Source: Deltaproteobacteria bacterium
GTDB lineage: Bacteria > Desulfobacterota > B13-G15
Assembly (NCBI GenBank): GCA_003646585.1
Contig: QMLA01000090.1
Location: 1 to 5,189 of the forward strand
Direction of reading: 5' to 3'
DNA: 5,189 bases
Below the pieces are notes generated by a model. It did no database searches. It was not told the DNA's origin and worked only from the letters and a program-made list of their open reading frames with translations. Positions 1 through 5,189 of this stretch are shown here, piece after piece. Each line of letters opens with the position of its first letter. Positions within the stretch are counted from its first letter, which is position 1. The position numbers were made by a program, and so were the translations under genes.

Positions 1-1782
1 CGACCCCCCGTAATCCTTCCCGTCGCTGTTTAAGACCTCTCGCCAGAAGCCGGCTCTGGGAACCCCTATGCGGTAATCGGTCCGCGGAACCGGAGTGAAG
101 TTGAAGACACAGAGCAGGGTGCTTCCTTCAGCCTGCCTGAGGAAGCTGATTATGCTATTTTCCCGATCGCCGAAATCGACCCAGCGGAAACCCTCAGGGG
201 AGAAATCCGAACTGTAGAGGGCAGGTTCTTGCCTGTAAAGATGGTTCAGGTCCCTCAACCATGACTTAAGCCCCCGATTAAGCGGGTCATCCAGGAGCTG
301 CCACGGCAGTTCCCCCTCGTGGTTCCATTCACAGGTCTGGCCGAACTCCTGTCCCATGAAGAGGAGTTTCTTGCCTGGCTGAGCGTACATGTATCCGTAA
401 AGGAGCCTCAGATTTGCGAACTTCTGCCACCTGTCACCGGGCATCTTCTGATAGAGGGACCCCTTCTGGTGGACCACCTCATCGTGGGAGAGGGGCAAAA
501 GGAAGTTCTCCCCGAAGGCATAAAGGAGCCTGAAGGTAAGAAGCTCATGGTGGTATTTCCTGAAGAGGGGATCGCAGGACATGTACTTTAAGGTGTCATG
601 CATCCAGCCCATGTCCCACTTGAGCCCAAAGCCCAGGCCCCCGATGTATGTGGGCCTTGTGACCATGGGCCAGGCGGTGGATTCCTCGGCGATGGTCTGA
701 ACATCGGGAAAACTCCTGTAGACTTCCTCATTCAGAAGCCTTATGAAGTGGATGGCCTCGAGATTTTCCCTGCCTCCATAGGGATTGGGAATCCACTGGC
801 CGTTTTCCCTCGAGAAATCCAGATAGAGCATTGAGGCCACCGCATCCACCCTCAGGCCATCGGCGTGGTATTTGTCGAGCCAAAACAGGGCGCTCGATAT
901 GAGGAAGCTCCGGACCTCATTTCTGCCGTAATTGAAGATGAAGCTGTCCCAGTCGGGATGAAGCCCCTTTCTGGGATCGGCGTGCTCATAAAGGTGGGTC
1001 CCATCGAAAAAGGAAAGGCCGTGCTCGTCCCTGGGGAAGTGCGAAGGGACCCAATCCAGGATTACACCGATATCGTGTCTGTGCAGGTAATCTATGAGAT
1101 ACATGAAATCCTGCGGATTCCCATAACGGCTTGTGGGGGCATAATAGCCGGTGACCTGATATCCCCAGGATCCGTAAAAGGGATGCTCCATAACCGGGAG
1201 GAACTCAAGGTGGGTGAATCCCATATCCTTCACATATTCGGCAAGAAGGGGGGCGAGCTCCCGGTAATTCAGAAATCCTTCCCGTTTTCTGCGCCATGAG
1301 CCAAGGTGGACCTCATAGATGCTCATGGGGGCATCAAGGGAGTTTTTGCTGGCACGGGTGGCCATCCAGCTTCCATCCCCCCAGCCATACTGGAGGTCCC
1401 AAACCACCGAGGCAGTCCCGGGAGGGACCTCGTGCAGAAACCCCACCGGATCGCCCTTATCCACCCGGTAATCGCCATACTGGCCGAGGATATGATACTT
1501 GTAACGGCACCCGATCCAGACCCCAGGGATGAAGCCCTCCCAGATCCCCGAACTTCCTCTCGGCTTCAGGGGATGGCTGTTTTTGCTCCAGCCGTTAAAA
1601 TCCCCCATCACCCAAACACCTCTGGCCGAAGGGGCCCAGAGGGCAAAGTAGACGCCTTGCTGCTCATCGACCCTTAAGGGATGGGCCCCGAGCTTTTCGT
1701 AAATCCTGAAGTGATTGCCCTGGGAAAACAGATGGAGGTCAAAGTCGGTGAGGAGGGTTATGTCGTGTCTAACCCTGGTCAT
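1..1782 (-). CDS. glgB: 1,4-alpha-glucan branching enzyme (GH13), 3' end cut by window edge
   Basis: Glycogen branching enzyme: it cuts alpha-1,4 glucan chains and re-attaches the piece by an alpha-1,6 bond, in the cytoplasm. An uninterrupted minus-strand frame of 594 codons reaches the left edge. The N-terminus ([13 protein letters not shown] segment near residues 28-35, then ALWAPSA and GDFNGW at 47-65) is a single CBM48-type domain, so this is the short form lacking the extra N1 module. All four GH13 regions are visible: DWVPSHF (243-249), GLRVDAV (309-315, nucleophile Asp313), IAEEST (364-369, acid/base Glu366) and LSHDEV (431-436, Asp434). The MGQEF and EWNH segments (476-488) also match the family. 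Short-form enzymes run to roughly 630 residues, so only a few tens of C-terminal residues are missing. The ATG at 1782 is the first possible start, because an in-frame TGA lies three codons upstream. It overlaps the preceding gene by 14 bases, with GAGGA just ahead, which suggests translational coupling. No other glycogen gene is visible here. Confidence 0.97.
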   Translation of the reverse strand, partial: MTRVRHDITLLTDFDLHLFSQGNHFRIYEKLGAHPLRVDEQQGVYFALWAPSARGVWVMGDFNGWSKNSHPLKPRGSSGIWEGFIPGVWIGCRYKYHILGQYGDYRVDKGDPVGFLHEVPPGTASVVWDLQYGWGDGSWMATRASKNSLDAPMSIYEVHLGSWRRKREGFLNYRELAPLLAEYVKDMGFTHLEFLPVMEHPFYGSWGYQVTGYYAPTSRYGNPQDFMYLIDYLHRHDIGVILDWVPSHFPRDEHGLSFFDGTHLYEHADPRKGLHPDWDSFIFNYGRNEVRSFLISSALFWLDKYHADGLRVDAVASMLYLDFSRENGQWIPNPYGGRENLEAIHFIRLLNEEVYRSFPDVQTIAEESTAWPMVTRPTYIGGLGFGLKWDMGWMHDTLKYMSCDPLFRKYHHELLTFRLLYAFGENFLLPLSHDEVVHQKGSLYQKMPGDRWQKFANLRLLYGYMYAQPGKKLLFMGQEFGQTCEWNHEGELPWQLLDDPLNRGLKSWLRDLNHLYRQEPALYSSDFSPEGFRWVDFGDRENSIISFLRQAEGSTLLCVFNFTPVPRTDYRIGVPRAGFWREVLNSDGKDYGGS

Positions 1783-2326
1783 TCTTCCTCAGGCACTCCT
1801 CAAGCTCCAGGGGCCTTATGGGATTGCGGATGTATCTTTTTGCCAGAGATTGATAAAGTTCCCTCACCCATGAGAAATACTGCCGCTCCTCCTCCCTCAC
1901 ATCCCTGATCCTCCTTGGAGGACTCCCGATAAAGACACCACCTGCACCAAGCCTCTCCCTCTGTCTCACCACCGTCCCCTCCCCGATAAGGGACCCGCGG
2001 CCCACTTCTGACCTCAAGCTGAGCACGGCCCCCATCCCCACCAGGACCTCCTCCTCAAGGAGCGAGGCATGCACTATGGCACCATGGCCCACAATGGTCC
2101 CCCGCTTTATATAGCAGACCTCCCCCGGCGGGGCATGGACTATGACTCCTTCCTCGATCACCACATCATCCTCGATGAGGATTCTACCATAGTCCCCTCT
2201 CAGGATCGCCCCATGGCCGATGTAACAGCGATCCCCTATGAACACATCCCCGAGCACGATGGCCGTCTCGCTGACATAGCTATCTGAACCCACCGATGGC
2301 CTCTTCCCCTCAAATTCAAACAACAT
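1769..2326 (-). CDS. gamma-carbonic anhydrase-like left-handed beta-helix protein (YrdA/PaaY type)
   Basis: A 185-residue cytoplasmic protein with no signal peptide. Residues about 10-135 are hexapeptide-repeat sequence forming a left-handed beta-helix (for example VLGDVFIGD at 24-32 and LVGMGAVL at 95-102), followed by a charged C-terminal helix region (140-185). Length and architecture match the YrdA/PaaY/gamma-carbonic anhydrase group, whose trimers bind a metal through three histidines. Those are present as His64, and His81 plus His86 in GHGAIVH. The LRGD motif (42-45, Arg43 and Asp45) is also intact. The usual N-x-Q-D-G stretch before the first histidine reads V-I-E-E-G (56-60), so the Asn and Gln positions are changed. 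Whether it hydrates CO2 is therefore open; many relatives have weak or undetected activity, and an acyltransferase-like role is an alternative. The start at 2326 is supported by a strong Shine-Dalgarno. It overlaps the upstream gene by 11 bases and glgB by 14. Confidence 0.88.
   Translation of the reverse strand: MLFEFEGKRPSVGSDSYVSETAIVLGDVFIGDRCYIGHGAILRGDYGRILIEDDVVIEEGVIVHAPPGEVCYIKRGTIVGHGAIVHASLLEEEVLVGMGAVLSLRSEVGRGSLIGEGTVVRQRERLGAGGVFIGSPPRRIRDVREEERQYFSWVRELYQSLAKRYIRNPIRPLELEECLRKNDQG
1786..1790 (-). promoter_or_regulatory. ribosome binding site for glgB
   Basis: The minus strand reads GAGGA, then AGA and the ATG at 1782. The spacing is short, but the site sits in the last codons of the upstream gene, whose stop lies just inside glgB. 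Terminating ribosomes could re-initiate here. Confidence 0.5.
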
Positions 2327-3128
2327 CTTTCCCCTCCAGGGTCCTCAAAAAGGTCTCAATGAGCTTTCCCATATAGTGTTTGAGATATACCTTTGCCTCC
2401 TCCCAGAGCGAAGGAGCGGTTTCCAGACACCCTAAGATCCTGTCCCAGGGGTCATCCCAGGGGTGGTCCAGACGGTACTCCCCTTCGGAGAACCAGTACT
2501 TGCCCAGGCGGGGACGGCTGTCCTTGAAGGGCCAGTGCTCTTTAAAGGAGAAGAACCGCCTGAGGGCATCCCGCAAGGGGGGTTCGAGGTGCTGGGGTTT
2601 GACAGCATGGCCGATCCCATCGGCCAGAATCCTCAGGCTTTCCCTCACGAAATCCAGATCCGTGATCACCAGCCCGTAAAGGTACCAGTCATCAAGCACC
2701 CTTATGACCACCCCCTTTTCGGCCTCAGAAAGATAGGTATGACTCAGACAGAGGTGTCCGGCACATAGCTTCCTCCCGTAGGGAGAGACATCCCTCAGAT
2801 CCTCTCCCCAGAGGGAGGGATGAAGGAGGCAGCCCACGCGTCTCTCCTCCTCGTCCACAAACCCTAAGAAATCGCAGCGGTATATCTCCTTCGAGAGGGG
2901 CGGTGAGTGATGGAGCATCTGGGCCCTCTGGCGGTAAGCCCTAAGTCCCTCGGGGTCCAGGGGATATCGCTTAAAGAGCCTTGTCCGCAACCTGAGAAGC
3001 CTCCTTAAGGCCTCCCTCGAATGGTCCAGGTAGTTATAGAGGCCACAGCACGCACCACAGGACTTCCGCCCATCCGGATGACAGAGTTTCCCCATCTCCA
3101 TCGGAGGATGATGGAGTTTAACAGCCAA
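2316..3128 (-). CDS. cysteine-cluster protein, YkgJ/CxxCC-like, function unknown
   Basis: A 270-residue soluble protein without signal peptide or membrane segment. The N-terminal half carries a regular set of cysteines: Cys16, then C-G-A-C-C (Cys24, 27, 28), Cys85 in a CDFL context, Cys100 in GCLLHP (with His103), and Cys122 and Cys127. This order (a CxxCC knot, then C-x-F-L, G-C-x-x-H-P and a final C) resembles the YkgJ / UPF0153 putative zinc- or iron-chelating proteins, whose biochemical role is not established. The C-terminal half (about 135-270) is rich in aromatic and charged residues, has only one more cysteine (234), and I do not recognise it. The frame opens after a TAA at 3135-3137. 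The longest start is TTG at 3128, with AAGGA placed unusually close. ATG codons at 3101 and 3095 are alternatives that keep all the cysteines. It is probably the first gene of the minus-strand operon, overlapping the beta-helix gene by 11 bases. The family call is moderate; the gene itself is secure. Confidence 0.8.
   Translation of the reverse strand: MAVKLHHPPMEMGKLCHPDGRKSCGACCGLYNYLDHSREALRRLLRLRTRLFKRYPLDPEGLRAYRQRAQMLHHSPPLSKEIYRCDFLGFVDEEERRVGCLLHPSLWGEDLRDVSPYGRKLCAGHLCLSHTYLSEAEKGVVIRVLDDWYLYGLVITDLDFVRESLRILADGIGHAVKPQHLEPPLRDALRRFFSFKEHWPFKDSRPRLGKYWFSEGEYRLDHPWDDPWDRILGCLETAPSLWEEAKVYLKHYMGKLIETFLRTLEGKDVV
2331..2337 (-). promoter_or_regulatory. ribosome binding site for the beta-helix protein
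   Basis: The minus strand reads GGAGGGG, followed by AAAG and the ATG at 2326. This strong Shine-Dalgarno lies inside the last codons of the cysteine-cluster gene. It fixes the start of the carbonic-anhydrase-like gene and creates the 11-base overlap. Confidence 0.75.
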
Positions 3129-3184
3129 AGTCCTTTATGGGCAACTGCTTGATAAAGGGGATGGGAGGGAGGAAAATTAAAACG
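3096..3184. promoter_or_regulatory. divergent promoter region between the two transcription units
   Basis: Inferred from layout: the two divergent units must start transcription from this short stretch or from within each other's coding sequence. It contains the most AT-rich patch of the neighbourhood. A weak minus-strand promoter candidate is TTGCCC (3139-3144) and TAAACT (3115-3120) with an 18-base spacer. Using it would make ATG 3101 or 3095 the likely start of the cysteine-cluster gene. On the plus strand, TTAACA (3118-3123) is a good -35 match but lacks a convincing -10 at the right distance. No operator palindrome of useful length was found. Confidence 0.3.
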
Positions 3185-4159
3185 GTGGAGAGGAAAGAGA
3201 AATACCTCCCGTTGAGCACAGACCTCCTCGTCCCCGGACATCCGCTCCTGGAGGAGGACTTCTACCTTCGGGTGGGTAACCGTTTCGTCCTTTTGCGCAA
3301 AAAGGAGCTCCCCCTGACCAGGGAGCGCATAGACAGATGGAAGGACATGGGGGTTCGGGCCGTCTACATAAGGGCCCAAACCCGCGACACCTACCTAAAA
3401 TACCTTTACAGCCGCATGAAGGAGGTGATGGGAGGGACGACACCCCCTGAGGAGAAGGCGAAATACCTTTACTCGCTATCGGAGCTGGTCGTTGACAAGA
3501 TCACCCGAGAATTCAACCACGAGGCAGTAGACCTGGCCCAGAACCTTGCCCGCGACACGGTCACCCACCTGATCGAACAACCCCAACTGGTGAAATCAAT
3601 CGTTAAAATGATGTCCCACGACTTCCTCACCTATGTGCACTCAAACAACGTCTTCTTCCTTTCTGCGGGTTTCGCGCTATCGCAGGGATTGAGTCGTCCT
3701 GAGGTGGAGAAGCTGGCCCTTGGGGCCCTTTTCCATGACCTTGGGAAGGAGAGGATCGATCCCAGGATCCTGCAGAAGCCCGGAAGGCTCGATCCCTATG
3801 AGTGGTCGGAGGTGAGGAAGCATCCCCTTTGGAGCCGCGACATGCTCAGGGACTTAAAGATTGCCTCAGCCGATGAGATAAGGCGGATGGCCTTGGAGCA
3901 CCATGAGTCCTACGATGCCACGGGCTACCCCCGGGGCCTTGACAGGGAACAGATCCATCCCTATTCAATGCTCATAAAGATATGCGATGTCTTTGAGGCC
4001 CTCTGTGGGATTCGGCCCTACCGCGAACCCCTGACTCCCTTTAAGGCCCTGGAGTTGATGAAGGATGTCATGCGGAAGAAGATCGATATAGAGATGTTCA
4101 AGGCCTTTGTGAACTTCCTGGGTCCGGATTATTACACGAAGCTGATGAAGAAGGAATGA
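3137..4159 (+). CDS. HD-GYP domain protein, probable cyclic-di-GMP phosphodiesterase
   Basis: Up to 340 residues, cytoplasmic, with no transmembrane segment. An N-terminal module of about 70 residues (roughly 23-95, including DFYLRVGNRFVLL) resembles the small domain often found before HD-GYP domains in deltaproteobacterial proteins. A helical linker follows. The HD-GYP domain spans about 155-315, with His168 in YVHSNNV, HDLGK (His200, Asp201, Lys204), KHP (His229), the His255-His256 pair, GYP at 263-265, Asp284 in CDVFEAL, and RPYR at 293-296. These are the metal ligands and signature expected for hydrolysis of cyclic di-GMP, so it probably lowers that messenger and affects motility or surface attachment. 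There is no receiver, PAS or sensor domain, so the input signal is unknown. The coordinates use the longest ATG frame. The best Shine-Dalgarno instead favours GTG at 3185, which removes 16 residues and leaves the N-terminal module intact. It is divergent from the operon on its left and convergent with hemL. Confidence 0.93.
   Translation: MGNCLIKGMGGRKIKTVERKEKYLPLSTDLLVPGHPLLEEDFYLRVGNRFVLLRKKELPLTRERIDRWKDMGVRAVYIRAQTRDTYLKYLYSRMKEVMGGTTPPEEKAKYLYSLSELVVDKITREFNHEAVDLAQNLARDTVTHLIEQPQLVKSIVKMMSHDFLTYVHSNNVFFLSAGFALSQGLSRPEVEKLALGALFHDLGKERIDPRILQKPGRLDPYEWSEVRKHPLWSRDMLRDLKIASADEIRRMALEHHESYDATGYPRGLDREQIHPYSMLIKICDVFEALCGIRPYREPLTPFKALELMKDVMRKKIDIEMFKAFVNFLGPDYYTKLMKKE
3168..3173 (+). promoter_or_regulatory. 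ribosome binding site favouring the GTG start of the HD-GYP gene
   Basis: The plus strand has GGGAGGGAGGA, ending about 11 bases before an in-frame GTG at 3185. No comparable purine stretch precedes the ATG at 3137. The ATG at 3161 has AAAGGGG directly abutting it, which is too close. The spacing to the GTG is at the long end of the normal range, so the choice is probable rather than certain. Confidence 0.45.
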
Positions 4160-4161
4160 GC

Positions 4162-5187
4162 CTAAAGCTCCCCGAGGGCATCCTCAACAGCTTCAAGGGT
4201 CCTCTCAATATCCTCATCGGAATGGGCCACAGAGAGGAACCACGCCTCAAACTGCGAGGGCGGGATCCACACACCCCTTTTGAGAAGCCCCCAGAAGAAC
4301 CTCGCAAAGCGCCTAAGGTCACTCCTTCTGGCACTTGCAAGGTCCCTCACGGCTTCCTCGGTGAAGAAGACCGTGAGCATGGAACCGACCTGATTGACAG
4401 AAAGGGCGATCCCCTTCTTCTTTCCCGCCTCCCTTATCCCTTGGGCGAGAAGTGAGGCCTTTCTGTCAAGCTCCTGATAGGGCTTTTCCTCCTCAAGGAC
4501 CCTCAGGGTCTCAAGGCCCGCCCTCACCGAGAGGGGGTTTCCCGAAAGGGTCCCGGCCTGATAGACAGGCCCAGAAGGGGCCAGCATCTCCATGATCTCC
4601 TTCCTCCCCCCTATGGCCCCAATGGGTAGCCCTCCCCCTATCACCTTTCCCAGACAGGTCAGATCGGGCCTCACCCCGTAAAGACCCTGGGCCCCGGACC
4701 AGCCAAGCCTAAAACCCGTTATCACCTCATCGAAGATCAAGAGGGCCCCCCACAGGGAACAGATCTCCTTTAAGCCCTCCAGGAATCCCTCCTCGGGAGG
4801 CACAACCCCCATGTTTCCGGCAACCGGCTCAACGATCACACAGGCGACCTCCTCGCCATGTTCCTCCATCAGCCCTTTTAAGGCCTCAAGATCATTGTAA
4901 GGGGCAAGGAGCACGAGCCCCGCATACTCCTCGGGAACGCCGGGACTCGATGGCACCCCAAGGGTTATCGCCCCAGAGCCTGCCTGAACCAAAAGCCCAT
5001 CAGAATGCCCGTGATAACAGCCCTCGAACTTCACCACCTTCTTCCTTCCGGTGAAGGCCCTGGAAAGCCTTATGGCGGTCATTGTGGCCTCAGTGCCCGA
5101 ATTCACCAGACGGAGGGCCTCAACCGAAGGCAAAGCGGAAACAATAATTCGGGCCAGCTCCACCTCCAGAGGACAGGGGGCCCCAAA
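4162..5187 (-). CDS. hemL: glutamate-1-semialdehyde 2,1-aminomutase, 5' end cut by window edge
   Basis: PLP-dependent enzyme that converts glutamate-1-semialdehyde to 5-aminolevulinate, the second committed step of the C5 route to haem and other tetrapyrroles, in the cytoplasm. The visible 341 residues include FGAP-type sequence at the extreme edge and SGTEATMTA (visible residues about 30-38). They also include the YHGHSD motif (58-63), EPVAGNMG (120-127), DEVITGFR (153-160), the PLP-binding lysine in [10 protein letters not shown] (Lys181) and a GTLSGNP segment. The C-terminal PPSQFE and SVAHSDEDI stretches are typical of HemL. The family is about 425-430 residues long, so roughly 85 N-terminal residues and the start lie past the right edge. 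A GTG at 5163 could be mistaken for the start, but the frame and family sequence clearly continue upstream of it. The gene ends 2 bases from the stop of the convergent HD-GYP gene. Its promoter is outside the window. Confidence 0.97.
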   Translation of the reverse strand, partial: FGAPCPLEVELARIIVSALPSVEALRLVNSGTEATMTAIRLSRAFTGRKKVVKFEGCYHGHSDGLLVQAGSGAITLGVPSSPGVPEEYAGLVLLAPYNDLEALKGLMEEHGEEVACVIVEPVAGNMGVVPPEEGFLEGLKEICSLWGALLIFDEVITGFRLGWSGAQGLYGVRPDLTCLGKVIGGGLPIGAIGGRKEIMEMLAPSGPVYQAGTLSGNPLSVRAGLETLRVLEEEKPYQELDRKASLLAQGIREAGKKKGIALSVNQVGSMLTVFFTEEAVRDLASARRSDLRRFARFFWGLLKRGVWIPPSQFEAWFLSVAHSDEDIERTLEAVEDALGEL

Positions 5188-5189
5188 AC

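Noticed and set aside
319..1908. A string of plus-strand open frames of 75-144 codons opposite glgB
   Set aside because: The minus strand carries one continuous, fully recognisable GlgB frame here. The plus-strand frames match no protein family and lie antisense to conserved catalytic motifs, so they are shadows.
3127..3136. AAAG-TC-CTTT inverted repeat between the divergent starts as an operator
   Set aside because: The arms are 4 bases and do not extend; this is expected by chance.
3138..3150. Sigma-54 type promoter (TGGGC...GCTT) ahead of the HD-GYP gene
   Set aside because: The GG and GC elements are about 8 bases apart rather than the required 10, and the flanking bases do not fit the consensus.
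3005..3443. Minus-strand frames of 88 and 124 codons across the start of the HD-GYP gene
   Set aside because: They lie in other frames over two well-supported genes, have no family resemblance, and would compete with the conserved HD-GYP coding sequence.
4158..4170. Possible bidirectional terminator hairpin between the convergent genes
   Set aside because: The stem is only GAGC/GCTC with a 5-base loop, and there is no T-run on either side.
5161..5163. GTG at 5163 as the start of hemL
   Set aside because: The frame stays open to the window edge, and the upstream residues (FGAP...LE) match the HemL consensus. The true start is outside the window.

Overview
The window holds five protein-coding genes packed almost without gaps. 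Two of them run off the ends. No RNA gene, mobile element, CRISPR array or phage feature was seen. The gene set (short-form bacterial glycogen branching enzyme, HD-GYP signalling protein, glutamate-1-semialdehyde aminomutase) is bacterial. HemL implies haem synthesis from glutamate (the C5 route). The coding strands are GC-rich and favour AGG for arginine and CCC/GGG-type codons, and the spacing is very tight. This fits a Desulfobacterota-like or thermophile-leaning environmental lineage, but that placement is a weak inference from style and protein flavour, not from a marker gene.

Layout: positions 1-3128 are a minus-strand cluster, transcribed right to left. It starts with a cysteine-cluster protein of unknown function (2316-3128), continues with a gamma-carbonic-anhydrase-like left-handed beta-helix protein (1769-2326), and ends with glgB (1-1782, 3' end outside the window). 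Each gene overlaps the next, by 11 and 14 bases, so the three are probably one translationally coupled operon. Divergent from it, on the plus strand, is an HD-GYP cyclic-di-GMP phosphodiesterase-type gene (3137-4159). The longest frames of this divergent pair begin only 8 bases apart, so the shared promoters must overlap coding sequence or the true starts lie further in. Tail to tail with the HD-GYP gene, only 2 bases away, is hemL on the minus strand (4162 to the right edge, 5' end outside the window).

Functionally, this is mainly housekeeping and accessory metabolism: glycogen branching, a possible carbonic anhydrase or acyltransferase-fold metalloprotein, second-messenger turnover and tetrapyrrole synthesis. 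Nothing seen amounts to a clear new system. The least explained item is the cysteine-cluster protein and its coupling to the beta-helix protein, whose metal histidines are intact but whose neighbouring active-site positions are altered.
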